DNA of 64,000 nucleotides from Rhodoferax sp. (GCA_018061265.1 JAGOUM010000001.1:80148-144147); one strand, 5' to 3'; positions 26,097 to 36,597 are shown, counted from the first letter of the stretch. Notes: generated by a model from the sequence alone, not told the origin. Translations and numbers: made by a program.

Positions 26097-27156
26097 ACTG
26101 ACACTCAATGCGGTCTCTCAGGCTTATGGCGCGCGGCAGATCATCAGCGACCTGAGCTTCAGCTTGGCCCGAGGAGAAATCGGCTGCCTGCTTGGGCCAT
26201 CCGGTTGCGGCAAGACCACCGCCCTGCGCTGTATTGCCGGTTTTGAGCCTATTCAAAGTGGTGAGATCCTGATTGCGGGGGACAGGGTCAGTGGCACTGC
26301 CATCATGCTTGCGGCCGAAAAACGCCGTATCGGCATGGTGTTTCAGGACTACGCACTGTTTGCACATCTGACGGTGGCGGGCAATGTGGGTTTTGGTCTG
26401 CCGGAGCGCCAAAAGCCGGTCGCCAAAGCACGTGTCGAGGAGTTGCTTGCGCTGGTCGGTTTGGCGCAGCATGCACACAAGTACCCGCACCAGCTATCGG
26501 GTGGACAGCAGCAGCGCGTGGCCTTGGCCCGTGCACTGGCCCCGCGCCCAAGGCTGCTGTTGATGGATGAGCCGTTTTCAAACCTCGACGTGGAGCTGCG
26601 CGAGCGTTTGTCAATCGAGGTGCGCGACATCCTCAAGCGCGAAGCCACCACCGCCCTGATCGTGACCCATGATCAGCATGAAGCGTTTTCGCTGGCCGAC
26701 CGGGTTGGTGTCATGCACCAGGGTCGCATTCAGCAATGGGACACACCTTACAACCTGTACCATCAGCCGGCCAACCGCTTTGTGGCGGACTTCGTCGGGC
26801 AGGGCGCCATGCTCAGCGGCGAAGTGCTCAACAGCCAGCAGGTGCGCACAGAACTTGGCGTGTTGGATGGATTCGTGCCGCTTGAATGCAATGAAGGTGG
26901 TTGTGCAGGCTGCACACGCAGCTGCCATGTGGATGTGATGTTGCGCCCCGACGACATCGTGCATGACGACGACAGCAGCTTGCAGGCCGAGGTCGAAAAC
27001 AAGGCTTTTCGCGGCGCCGAGTTTCTCTATACGCTCAAACTGCCCAGCGGCCAGCGCGCACTCTCCTTGGTGCCGTCCCATCACAACCACGCGATCGGCG
27101 AGAAAATTGGCATCAAGCTCTCAGCCGACCATGTGGTGGCGTTTCGGCGCGAGTGA
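26089..27156 (+). CDS. ferric iron ABC transporter ATPase with C-terminal Cys cluster
   Basis: A 355-residue FbpC-type ATPase. Walker A GPSGCGKTT, Q-loop VFQDYALF, signature LSGGQQQRVALARAL, Walker B LLLMDEPFSNLD and the switch His in VTHDQHE are all intact. The C-terminal TOBE-like regulatory region contains four closely spaced cysteines: Cys267, Cys272, Cys275 and Cys279 (C-x4-C-x2-C-x3-C), followed by a His. This is unusual and could bind iron or an Fe-S cluster to feed back on transport. The ATG at 26089 overlaps the permease stop; the open frame upstream (26056) is not used. Confidence 0.93.
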   Translation: MDELTLNAVSQAYGARQIISDLSFSLARGEIGCLLGPSGCGKTTALRCIAGFEPIQSGEILIAGDRVSGTAIMLAAEKRRIGMVFQDYALFAHLTVAGNVGFGLPERQKPVAKARVEELLALVGLAQHAHKYPHQLSGGQQQRVALARALAPRPRLLLMDEPFSNLDVELRERLSIEVRDILKREATTALIVTHDQHEAFSLADRVGVMHQGRIQQWDTPYNLYHQPANRFVADFVGQGAMLSGEVLNSQQVRTELGVLDGFVPLECNEGGCAGCTRSCHVDVMLRPDDIVHDDDSSLQAEVENKAFRGAEFLYTLKLPSGQRALSLVPSHHNHAIGEKIGIKLSADHVVAFRRE

Positions 27157-27223
27157 ATTTGGATCGGCCAATTCCTTCATCCTTCGAAGGGGTTTTGCAT
27201 TACTGGCTGCGATACTTGATCCC

Positions 27224-27319
27224 ATGAAATTGCGCCTCAGCCCCGCCCCCACCCCAGTTGCTACCCAACTACCCGCCAGAACAGACTTACCACTGTGCAC
27301 TGTCCCTTGTGGTGATTGA
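27224..27319 (+). CDS. short leader-like ORF coupled to the first SGNH gene
   Basis: A 31-codon frame beginning MKLRLSPAP and ending PLCTVPCGD. Its TGA overlaps the TTG start proposed for the following SGNH gene (TTGA). The product is proline-rich with two cysteines and no recognised family. No good ribosome binding site is visible. If translated, it could set the rate of initiation at the weak TTG downstream. Listed because of the overlap only. Confidence 0.25.
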   Translation: MKLRLSPAPTPVATQLPARTDLPLCTVPCGD

Positions 27320-28608
27320 TCTTGGGTGGACCGGTTTTGGCATTGTTTCGCACGTTTGTGTTGTGCTGCGCCTGCTTGGCACAGCCCGGCTTGGCCCAAC
27401 CCTCACCACCAACCGACGGCTTTGATGCGTTTCTGAGCAGTTGCCCGCAAAGTCTGGTCTACGCCTCAAGCGCCAGTGCATCCTTGCCCAAGCTGCGCTT
27501 TGCATCGGGTGATGACATCCTGCGTACCGTCGACACTTCAGGCACGATGCACTCCGCCGTGCCTCGCATCGGACTGTGGGGCGACAGCCACACCGCCTCA
27601 GGCCACTTTGTCGATGCCATGCTGTCGGCTTGGGGATTTGGAAGCACCCGGGCACTACCCGCCAGCCTGCCACCAGCGTTGGGATTGGCAGGCGTGCGCC
27701 TGCCAGTGCGCAGCCAATGCCTGAGTGCAGGTTGGAAGCTGCAGACCGCGCACCGCGCCAACCCCAATCAGGGTGGCTTTACACCCAGCCTGATGCACTT
27801 GTCGACCAGCGCGCCGGGCGAAGCCCTTTGGCTGGACTTTGGTGACTGGGCCGCACCGCATCGCCTGCAGTCGCTCACCCTGCGCTTTGCCAAGGCCGAC
27901 CCCCAGCGCGCACTGGTGCTGGGGCTGTCGGTCAACCATGCCCCTGAGGCGCTGGTCAGCCTGACTGACCCAGCCCACAACACGCTGCAGATTCGCCCGC
28001 CCGTTGGCCCACTGACCAGCATGCGCCTGCGCTTGGTGACCGGACAGCTGACCCTGCATGCCATTGACCTAAGCTACCAGACGCCACCCAAGGTGTTGAT
28101 GGATGTGTTCAGCTCCCCAGGGGCGCTGGCCAGCGGCTGGAACCAGCCAGGCATCCGTAGCATGCCAGTGGCACGTTATGACCTGGCGATCTTTCAGTAC
28201 GGCACCAACGAAGCCATCGGCGCTACATTTGATCCGCAGGCTTACACGCAGAGCCTGCGGCAAAGTCTGAGACGATTTCGTGCCGTCACCGGCAACACCC
28301 GTTGTGTGCTGATCGGGCCGCCTGATCGGGCCAGCCAGCCCGCAGTCAACCCACCCTACGCATTGCGTCATATGGTGATCAACCGGATCCAGGACACTTT
28401 GAGCCGCGAGTCTGGCTGCCAGTTCTGGAACTGGCAAACAGCCATGGGCGCCAACATTGCGCGCTGGGCAAGTGCCAATCCACCTTTGGCGCAAACTGAC
28501 TGGACACATTTGACCGGTGCCGGTTACGCACAAAGCGCCCGCTTGTTTGCCGCTGCCATGCCCGCACTGGCACCTGCAAAACCCCGAACCAGCGGTGCTG
28601 ACAATTGA
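27316..28608 (+). CDS. secreted SGNH/GDSL-like hydrolase (first of the acylation operon)
   Basis: A 430-residue exported protein with SGNH-type blocks: GDSH with candidate nucleophile Ser91, YGTNE with Asn298, and DWTH giving Asp395 and His398. A hydrophobic signal segment (LALFRTFVLCCACLAQPGLA) lies in the first 27 residues. A beta-rich domain of about 180 residues separates blocks I and III. It is clearly paralogous to the third gene of the operon (shared GVRLPVR then Cys, and the same block order). Likely a periplasmic O-acyl esterase or transferase. No ATG is available; the TTG at 27316 is used. Confidence 0.82.
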   Translation: MILGGPVLALFRTFVLCCACLAQPGLAQPSPPTDGFDAFLSSCPQSLVYASSASASLPKLRFASGDDILRTVDTSGTMHSAVPRIGLWGDSHTASGHFVDAMLSAWGFGSTRALPASLPPALGLAGVRLPVRSQCLSAGWKLQTAHRANPNQGGFTPSLMHLSTSAPGEALWLDFGDWAAPHRLQSLTLRFAKADPQRALVLGLSVNHAPEALVSLTDPAHNTLQIRPPVGPLTSMRLRLVTGQLTLHAIDLSYQTPPKVLMDVFSSPGALASGWNQPGIRSMPVARYDLAIFQYGTNEAIGATFDPQAYTQSLRQSLRRFRAVTGNTRCVLIGPPDRASQPAVNPPYALRHMVINRIQDTLSRESGCQFWNWQTAMGANIARWASANPPLAQTDWTHLTGAGYAQSARLFAAAMPALAPAKPRTSGADN

Positions 28609-30674
28609 TGGACGCCAAAGCAGCCCAACTGAAGTCCTCCACGGCAGGCGCTGATGCAGCACGCCTGCCTGGGCTGGACGCGGTGCGCGCACTGGCGATT
28701 GCCGCCGTGCTGGCTTACCACCTCAACGTTCCCGGCCTGTTCAATGCCGGGTTCCTGGGTGTGGACGTGTTCTTCAACCTCTCGGGTTTCCTGATCACCT
28801 CATTGCTGCTGCGAGAATTTTTTACACGGGGGAGGATCGACATTGGTCGCTACTTCTGGCGGCGTTTTGTGCGGCTGATGCCTGCCGTCGCGGTGCTGCT
28901 GTTGCTGATGGCGGTGTTAGTGCCCTCGTTGATGCCCACATCCCAGCGGCGTCTGTTGGCCGACCTGCCGTGGGCGGGCGTCTACCTGGCCAACTGGTGG
29001 CAAATCTGTTCGGCCCAGTCCTATTTTGAGAATTTTGGTAACCCGCCCCTGCTGCGGCACTTGTGGTCGCTGGGTGTCGAGATGCAGTTCTATTTGCTTT
29101 GGCCATGGGTTGTCGTGGGGCTGCTGCGTCTGTGGGGTGTGCGTGGCGTTTTTGCTGTCTGCCTGTTGCTGGCCCTAGCCAGTAGCGTCTGGATGACCGC
29201 CCTGTACCTGCAATACCCTGACAACCCCAGCCGCGCCTATTTGGGTGCGGACAGCCACAGTCTTGGGCTTTTTCTCGGCTCGGCCATGGCCTGCCTGTGG
29301 AGCCCATTACATCCATCGGCGCTGATCAAGTGGCCCTTAAGCTGGCCTGTAGGAGCAACGCTGGGCAGCCTGGCCATGATTGTGCTGAGCGCTTTGATGT
29401 GGTTCAGCAATGAAGCGCAACCCCTGCTGTACCAGGGTGGATTCTTGCTGACGGCAGTCGCCAGCGTGGTGTTAGTGGTCACTTGTGCAGATTTGGCGCC
29501 ACCACACCGTTCCCCCTGGCCATGGCGTGCTGGCGTGGCACTGGTGCAGTGGATGGGCACCCGCTCCTACTCCATCTACCTTTGGCACTGGCCACTGTTT
29601 ATATTCCTTAAGGGTGATAGCACACCAAGCCTGTGGATATTGGGCCAATGCCTGATTTACACTGCGATTGCATCCGAAATATCGTACCGCTGGGTGGAGG
29701 GCGCACTGACTTTCAGCACCCGGCAATGGCCTGCCTTCCGACAAAGGGGCGCAGGGTTTTTGGTGCTTGGGCTGCTGCTGCTGGGTGGCGTTTATGTGGT
29801 GAAGAGTTTTCCGTGCCAGAGCCCTGCCAAGCCAGCAGTCACCGCGCCAGGCACGATAGTGGCCACTGGCGCCAGCACGCCAGCATCAGAGCCACAAAGT
29901 GGTGCAAGTGCACCTGCTGCCTTGGGCCTGACGATGGCCGAGGACTCTGACATCCTGGCGATCGGTGACTCGGTGATGCTGGGCGCACGCACGCGCATGT
30001 TGCGCACCTTGCCAGGCATCACCGTGGATGCAGAGGTTGGTCGACAGCCTCGCCAGAGTGTGACCCTGGTTCAACGCTATCTGGAGCAAAAGCCCGATCT
30101 CAAACACGCCGTGGTCCATCTTGGCACCAATGGGTATATCCTGAAGTCCGATTTACGTCGCCTGCTTACTTCGCTGCAAGGTGCTCAACAGGTAGTGCTC
30201 ATCAACAACTTTGCCGACCGTCGCTGGAGTGAGGCCAACAACAAGACCTTGCTGCAGGTTGCCCCAGAGTTCAGCAATACAAAGGTCATGGACTGGCATC
30301 AAATCGCCCAAGGCAACCGGCATTTTTTTGTGCAGGACGGAATTCATCTTTCGAGTGAAGGCATCACTGCCTTCATACGTGGCATTGCCAACAGTCTGGG
30401 CATCGAACCTGTTGACTTGGCGGCCAACCGACCGACTCTACCGCGGCTGACACCGGCTGCCACCAAGGCACCGGCAAGCAGCATGCGGCCACCGTCTTCC
30501 ACCAGCACCTCAGTGGCCGCTTTGCCCGAAGCAACAGTTCCACCAACATTGCCGACAAATGCGGCCCAGACCTTGCAGACGACCCCATTGCTGCCTGAGC
30601 CCCAGGTCGAGGGCTTGCCCCACGGCAACATTCCACCCGCCCCAGCGCCCCAGTCAGCAGAGGAAACCCCATGA
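28608..30674 (+). CDS. acyltransferase-3 membrane protein with C-terminal SGNH domain (OafA/OatA-like)
   Basis: A 688-residue protein. Residues about 15-400 form an acyltransferase-3 membrane domain with ten or so helices; the family motifs LDAVRALAIAAVLAYH and GFLGVDVFFNLSGFLIT, and RRFVRLMPA, are clear. An extracytoplasmic SGNH domain follows with GDSVM (Ser455), HLGTNGYI and DGIHL (Asp577, His580), as in OatA-type O-acetyltransferases, then a Pro/Thr/Ala-rich tail of about 90 residues. It should move acetyl groups across the membrane onto a surface polymer such as peptidoglycan or an exopolysaccharide. The ATG at 28608 shares one base with the previous stop (TGATG). Confidence 0.9.
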   Translation: MDAKAAQLKSSTAGADAARLPGLDAVRALAIAAVLAYHLNVPGLFNAGFLGVDVFFNLSGFLITSLLLREFFTRGRIDIGRYFWRRFVRLMPAVAVLLLLMAVLVPSLMPTSQRRLLADLPWAGVYLANWWQICSAQSYFENFGNPPLLRHLWSLGVEMQFYLLWPWVVVGLLRLWGVRGVFAVCLLLALASSVWMTALYLQYPDNPSRAYLGADSHSLGLFLGSAMACLWSPLHPSALIKWPLSWPVGATLGSLAMIVLSALMWFSNEAQPLLYQGGFLLTAVASVVLVVTCADLAPPHRSPWPWRAGVALVQWMGTRSYSIYLWHWPLFIFLKGDSTPSLWILGQCLIYTAIASEISYRWVEGALTFSTRQWPAFRQRGAGFLVLGLLLLGGVYVVKSFPCQSPAKPAVTAPGTIVATGASTPASEPQSGASAPAALGLTMAEDSDILAIGDSVMLGARTRMLRTLPGITVDAEVGRQPRQSVTLVQRYLEQKPDLKHAVVHLGTNGYILKSDLRRLLTSLQGAQQVVLINNFADRRWSEANNKTLLQVAPEFSNTKVMDWHQIAQGNRHFFVQDGIHLSSEGITAFIRGIANSLGIEPVDLAANRPTLPRLTPAATKAPASSMRPPSSTSTSVAALPEATVPPTLPTNAAQTLQTTPLLPEPQVEGLPHGNIPPAPAPQSAEETP

Positions 30675-32167
30675 GACTCACGTATATGCCTGGACTGATC
30701 ATTCCTCTGGCGCTAACCTTTGGTGCCATGATGCCGGTGCGCGCGGCACAACCGAGCGTGCACGTGGTCAAGTTCACAGCACTCGGCGATGCTCCCGACC
30801 TGGTTTGCCCGGTGCGACCTGGCAAGCCCAAAAAACCCAGGCCGCCAACACCAACCGACGAACCAGCGCTGCCGCTGGGCATCCCGGACCCCCAGGAGGT
30901 GCAGGAGGCGCTGGCCGACGCCAATGCGCCTGACGTGGTGCCACCCATCTCCGTGCCCAAAGTATCGACGATGGCTCCGGCATGGCAAGCTGTTGAGATG
31001 AACCAGACCTTTCGCGTCGCTTTTTGGGGCGACAGCCACCTGGCAGCGGGTTTTTTTACTCAGGAACTGGTCCGGCGCGCGGGCGTAACACCTGATCAAC
31101 TGCACAGCGCGTTTATTGCCGCTACCTTGACGCGTCCGGGCGTTCGTTTGCCGGTGCGAAAAGCCTGTGCCTCCGCAGACTGGCGCCATGAGTCTGCACA
31201 CGCCGTGCCTGCTGCGGCGAAGGCGCCCGGTCCGGCACTGGTCAACCAACTCAGCACCACAGCCGATGCCAGCCTCGCCTGGGATTTGCGCAATCCGCAA
31301 CGCACCCCCGTACACCGCAGTCTGCAACTGCTGTTTGAGCAAACGGCAGCCCCCATTCGTCTGGGTATACGCGTGGACGGCGGCGTTGAACAGCAATTGA
31401 CACTGGCGGCACCACCAGGTCCTGCCGTGTTGGAGTTACAGGGCGACACGCCGCTGTCAACCCTTCAGTTGCGACTGATCGAGGGCAGCCTGCGCAGTCA
31501 CGGCCTGGCTTTGCCTGTGCCGCCAACGGCACGATTGCAACTGGATTTGTTTGCTTTGCCTGGGGCAACCGCAAGAGCTTGGCAAAACGCCAATCTTGAC
31601 TATCTGCAGAGCTGGTTTGCCGACGCGCCCACCTACCAGCTGGTGGCGCTGGCATACGGCACCAATGAGGGCAACGAAAAACCCTTTGACGCTGGTGCCT
31701 ACCACCAGATGCTGCGCCAAAGCGTGAACCAGCTCAAACACATGTTCCCGAATTCGGCATGTTTGCTGATCGGGCCCGGGGACCGGGGCATTCTTGTGCC
31801 ACGCCAGCGCCTGGCCAAAAGCTCAAGCAAGAAATCCGCCAAGCAAGCGGCCGGGCGCAACGCTGCCAACAAAGAACCGGGTCCACGCGTCGATCTGTTG
31901 AAGTACTCCAACATCCACACCGAAATCACGCGCATCCAGCAATCGATTGGTGTCGAGTTGGGTTGCCAGACCTGGAGCATGATGAGTTCCATGGGTGGTA
32001 GAGCCAGCGCCTACAGTTGGGTGCGCCAGCGCCCACCCTTGATGGCCAATGACCTGATCCACTTCACCGTGCCAGGCTATCAGCACCTGGCACAGCGCTT
32101 TGCTGACGACATGGGCTGGACTCCCGAAACTCTTTGGCTCACGTCCACCGCCACAGCGAGGCCATAG
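30671..32167 (+). CDS. secreted SGNH/GDSL-like hydrolase (third of the acylation operon)
   Basis: A 498-residue exported protein. A signal peptide (residues 1-26, ending VRA) precedes a proline-rich linker (KPKKPRPPTPTDEP), then the SGNH blocks: FWGDSH (Ser122), YGTNE (Asn332) and DLIH (Asp461, His464). It is paralogous to the first gene of the operon. A lysine/serine-rich insertion (KSSSKKSAKQAAGRN) near residue 385 is unique to this copy. The ATG overlaps the acyltransferase stop by four bases (ATGA). Probable periplasmic acyl esterase or transferase working with the membrane acyltransferase. Confidence 0.85.
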   Translation: MRLTYMPGLIIPLALTFGAMMPVRAAQPSVHVVKFTALGDAPDLVCPVRPGKPKKPRPPTPTDEPALPLGIPDPQEVQEALADANAPDVVPPISVPKVSTMAPAWQAVEMNQTFRVAFWGDSHLAAGFFTQELVRRAGVTPDQLHSAFIAATLTRPGVRLPVRKACASADWRHESAHAVPAAAKAPGPALVNQLSTTADASLAWDLRNPQRTPVHRSLQLLFEQTAAPIRLGIRVDGGVEQQLTLAAPPGPAVLELQGDTPLSTLQLRLIEGSLRSHGLALPVPPTARLQLDLFALPGATARAWQNANLDYLQSWFADAPTYQLVALAYGTNEGNEKPFDAGAYHQMLRQSVNQLKHMFPNSACLLIGPGDRGILVPRQRLAKSSSKKSAKQAAGRNAANKEPGPRVDLLKYSNIHTEITRIQQSIGVELGCQTWSMMSSMGGRASAYSWVRQRPPLMANDLIHFTVPGYQHLAQRFADDMGWTPETLWLTSTATARP

Positions 32168-32268
32168 TCCAGACAAACTTCATTGTGCTCGGCACGACCA
32201 GTTGGCGCATTGCAATAGGACGTCCCAAGTGTCTTGACTTGAGCATCAGCGAGTTCCACCAGGGTCTT

Positions 32269-32751
32269 TCAACGACATTCAGCGTCCCAGATCTCACGCT
32301 CTTTTGCCGCAGTTGGCGGCGACGCCGAACAAGGCTTTTCGTGAGCGCCTTTGTCAACAGGGGCAATCTCGCCGTTTGTCAGGGCACGTTGGGGTCTCTG
32401 CACATTTGTTGCGCTCAATCCAGGGTATTTTGATTGAAGCAACTCTTTCATTTGCCAAAGCGTCAGCACATTCACCAGCGACGCCACACCAATGGCTGCA
32501 ACGATGCCGATGCCGATTCGCCGCAGCAACCATTCAATGCACCCACCCACCGTGACTGCGGACACAGCGCCGACAAAGAAGCCAACCACGGCAAATAGTG
32601 CAAAAAAACCCAGCACAAAAATCAGCGCAAAAGAATCCCTGTTCACCTCAGTCACAAAATGCCGGGAGATACCCTGAAACCCCACCCAGGCACCCCATGC
32701 GCCCCCGGCCAAAGGCCACAGAATACGGGTGAACCAGCCGTAGGGACTCAC
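32269..32751 (-). CDS. hypothetical membrane protein
   Basis: About 160 residues with three hydrophobic segments: near the N terminus (ILWPLAGGAWGAWVGF), LIFVLGFFALFAVVGFFVGAV, and GIGIVAAIGVASLVNVLTL, followed by a soluble C-terminal tail of about 55 residues. No family is recognised. The open frame has no ATG near the start; GTG at 32751 is preferred because AGGG lies eight bases upstream, and a TTG at 32823 would add 24 residues. It is convergent with the SGNH operon. The 32752-32954 gap behind it shows nothing further. Confidence 0.55.
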   Translation of the reverse strand: MSPYGWFTRILWPLAGGAWGAWVGFQGISRHFVTEVNRDSFALIFVLGFFALFAVVGFFVGAVSAVTVGGCIEWLLRRIGIGIVAAIGVASLVNVLTLWQMKELLQSKYPGLSATNVQRPQRALTNGEIAPVDKGAHEKPCSASPPTAAKEREIWDAECR

Positions 32752-32954
32752 GGATTTCACCCTAAAGAGAGCCAGGAGAAATGCCTGGCGGTGTCCGGGC
32801 GATCGCACCAGCCAGCCAAGCAAGAACTCATCCCAGTCCGATCAGGTACCGAATGTTCCGGCCAGATTCGTTCAAGAGAATCATGTGCGTGCACAGCGAA
32901 CTGTCAGCCCGACATGGAAGTTAACCAGCAGTCCGGACCGCTGCAACTGCCCTC

Positions 32955-34469
32955 TCAGCGGCTGCTAGGAAAACTGAACACCGCGCCCTCGCGCACGCCG
33001 GCGCTGGGCCAACGCTGCGTGATCGTCTTGCGCTTGGTATAAAAACGCACCGCATCCGGGCCGTAGCCGTGCAGGTCACCAAACAGGCTGCGCTTCCAGC
33101 CGCCAAAGCTGTGGTAGGCCACAGGCACCGGCAGCGGCACGTTCACACCCACCATGCCGACCAGAATGTTGTCGCTGAAGTAACGCGCCGCCTCGCCATC
33201 ACGGGTGAAGATGCAGGTACCGTTACCGTATTCATGCGCGTCGATCATGTCCATGGCTTCCTGCAGCGTCTTGACGCGCACGACGCCCAGCACCGGGCCA
33301 AAGATTTCCTCCTGGTAGGTCACCATGCCGGGCTTGACGTTGTCAAACAGGCACGGCCCCAGGTAATAGCCGCCCTCAAAACCCGCGATCTGAATGCCAC
33401 GGCCATCGACCACCAGCGTGGCGCCTTCCTTCACGCCCTGATCGACGTAGCCGACCACTTTCTCAAAATGCGCTTTGGTTACCAGCGGGCCCATGTCGCA
33501 ACTGGCTTGCGTGCCGGGCCCGACTTTCATCTTGGCAATTTCTGTTTTCAGCCCCGCCACCACGGCGTCGGCCGTGGCGTCACCGACGGCAACGACCAGC
33601 GGGATCGCCATGCAGCGTTCGCCGCACGAGCCATACGCCGCGCCCATCAGGGCGCTGACCGCGTTGGGGATGTCGGCATCGGGCATCACCACGGCATGGT
33701 TTTTGGCACCACCCAAAGCCTGCACGCGCTTGCCATGGCTACAACCGGTGCTATAAATGTATTCAGCAATCGGAGTCGAGCCGACAAAGCTGATGGCTTT
33801 GACACGCGGATCGGTCAGCAGGGTATCAACCGCCTCCTTGTCACCATTGACCACGTTGAGCACACCCGGGGGCAGGCCAGCCTGCAAGGCCAGTTCGGCC
33901 ACGCGCAGGGCGCTGCTCGGATCACGCTCGGAGGGTTTCAGGATGAAGGTGTTGCCACACACGACGGCCATCGGCCACATCCATAGCGGCACCATGACCG
34001 GGAAGTTGAATGGCGTGATGCCAGCAGTGACCCCCAGAGCCTGGAACTCGCTCCATGAATCAATGTTGGGGCCGACGTTCTTGCTGTGCTCACCCTTGAG
34101 CAGTTCGGTGGCATAGCTGGCGTACTCGACGTTCTCGATGCCCCGCTGCAACTCACCCAGCGAGTCGGCCAGCACCTTGCCGTGCTCGGCGGTGACCAGC
34201 GCGCACAGCTCGTCGGCATGTTGCTCCAGCAGAACTTTGAGGTTGCTCATGACGCGCGCACGTTTGAGCGGCGGGGTGGCTCGCCAGGCAGGGTAAGCGG
34301 CTTGCGCGTTGGCAATCGCCGCTTCCACGGTGAGTTTGTCAGCCAGCTGCACACGTTTTTCGGCGGCACCGGTGGCCGGGTTGAAGACGTCGGCGCTGCG
34401 GCTACCGCCGGGTACGGTTTGACCGCCAATCAGGTGGCCAATGGTGGGGAGAGTAGGGGTCATGGTCAT
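32955..34469 (-). CDS. mmsA: methylmalonate/malonate-semialdehyde dehydrogenase (CoA-acylating)
   Basis: A 504-residue aldehyde dehydrogenase of the CoA-acylating MmsA class. The start TIGHLIGGQTVPG, the GITPFNFPVMVPLWMWP motif, KPSERDPSS and the catalytic GERCMA cysteine loop are diagnostic of this class. It oxidises malonate or methylmalonate semialdehyde to acetyl- or propionyl-CoA with release of carbon dioxide. With the downstream-oriented omega-aminotransferase at 35248-36597 on the same strand, it completes beta-alanine degradation to acetyl-CoA. Two ATG codons (34469 and 34463) are possible starts. Confidence 0.93.
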   Translation of the reverse strand: MTMTPTLPTIGHLIGGQTVPGGSRSADVFNPATGAAEKRVQLADKLTVEAAIANAQAAYPAWRATPPLKRARVMSNLKVLLEQHADELCALVTAEHGKVLADSLGELQRGIENVEYASYATELLKGEHSKNVGPNIDSWSEFQALGVTAGITPFNFPVMVPLWMWPMAVVCGNTFILKPSERDPSSALRVAELALQAGLPPGVLNVVNGDKEAVDTLLTDPRVKAISFVGSTPIAEYIYSTGCSHGKRVQALGGAKNHAVVMPDADIPNAVSALMGAAYGSCGERCMAIPLVVAVGDATADAVVAGLKTEIAKMKVGPGTQASCDMGPLVTKAHFEKVVGYVDQGVKEGATLVVDGRGIQIAGFEGGYYLGPCLFDNVKPGMVTYQEEIFGPVLGVVRVKTLQEAMDMIDAHEYGNGTCIFTRDGEAARYFSDNILVGMVGVNVPLPVPVAYHSFGGWKRSLFGDLHGYGPDAVRFYTKRKTITQRWPSAGVREGAVFSFPSSR

Positions 34470-34475
34470 TCTCTG

Positions 34476-34540
34476 GTTTATATAAAAAACTAGGCTCTAG
34501 CCCTTGCTTTACATGAATAGGCAGCTACAAAAATTGATTC
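34476..34540 (+). repeat. dispersed AGCTAT-type repeat copy between paiB-like gene and mmsA
   Basis: Reads A/T-rich flank (TTTATATAAAAAACTA), core GGCTCTAGCCC, spacer TTGCTTTACATGAATAG and the conserved end GCAGCTACAAAAATTGA. It lies just upstream of the mmsA start and may affect transcript ends or folding between the two same-strand genes. Confidence 0.6.
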
Positions 34541-34582
34541 CTCAAGACACATCTGCAGGGCAGTCAAAGAAACCCGGTTGGC

Positions 34583-35209
34583 TCACGCCATTTGGCTTGC
34601 CACCTGCTGGGCCGCCTGCGCAGGCTCGCCCGCCAGCCCTCGTATCACACCCTGGCGGGCTTCAGGAGGATGATTCTGGCTCAATTTGAATTTGCCGACC
34701 AGCGCGGTGATTTCAATCTCCAGTCCGACCACCGCACCCATCATTCGGGCAATGTAATCTGCTGGTGCATCGTCAACCTGCCAGGGCTCGGCACGAACCC
34801 CCTCTTGCGACTGCGTCAGTGCCTCAAGTTGCGCGCGCAACCAGGCTGCATCGCCATCGACCACACGCAGATGGCCACTGGCCTGCACCACGGTGTAGTT
34901 CCAGGTCGGCACCACCTTGCCATGTTCCCGCTTGGCTGGGTACCAGCCCGGCGAAACGTAGGCTTGTGGCCCGCGAAAAATCACCAGCACCTTGCGGCTG
35001 GCCGGGTGAGCCTGCCACAGTGGGTTGGCCCGAGCCACATGGGCTTTTAATGTGCCTTGGCCGCCCAAAGTCGGGGCGAACAAGAATGGCAATTCGTCAG
35101 CGACCAGCTCGCCATCCGCCTCAGTGACCAAGGTCCCCAGCGGGTAGTCGCGCATCAGCGCGTTCAAAGCCGTGGCATCGGTCTGGGCAAAGTGGTTGGG
35201 CAGGTACAT
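34583..35209 (-). CDS. PaiB-like FMN-binding split-barrel protein
   Basis: A 208-residue protein of the PaiB family, often annotated as an FMN-binding negative regulator. Diagnostic segments are MYLPNHFAQTD, YPLGTLVT, HVARANPLWQ, FRGPQAYVSPGWYPAK, VPTWNYTVVQASG and KFKLSQNHPPEARQGVI. The fold is a flavin-reductase-like split barrel; no helix-turn-helix is visible, so a regulatory role would be indirect. It sits between the omega-aminotransferase and mmsA on the same strand. Confidence 0.9.
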   Translation of the reverse strand: MYLPNHFAQTDATALNALMRDYPLGTLVTEADGELVADELPFLFAPTLGGQGTLKAHVARANPLWQAHPASRKVLVIFRGPQAYVSPGWYPAKREHGKVVPTWNYTVVQASGHLRVVDGDAAWLRAQLEALTQSQEGVRAEPWQVDDAPADYIARMMGAVVGLEIEITALVGKFKLSQNHPPEARQGVIRGLAGEPAQAAQQVASQMA

Positions 35210-35247
35210 GGCGACGGTTTCGGCGTGTGCAACTCAATGGCCACACC

Positions 35248-36597
<1,350 letters not shown>

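Noticed and set aside
27180-27200. CCTTCGAAGG palindrome followed by GGTTTT as a terminator after the iron operon
   Set aside because: The stem would be only three base pairs with a four-base loop, too weak to call a terminator.
33069-33986. 305-codon plus-strand frame, His-rich
   Set aside because: Antisense to mmsA, whose catalytic motifs are intact; the His-rich composition is typical of reverse reading of such genes.
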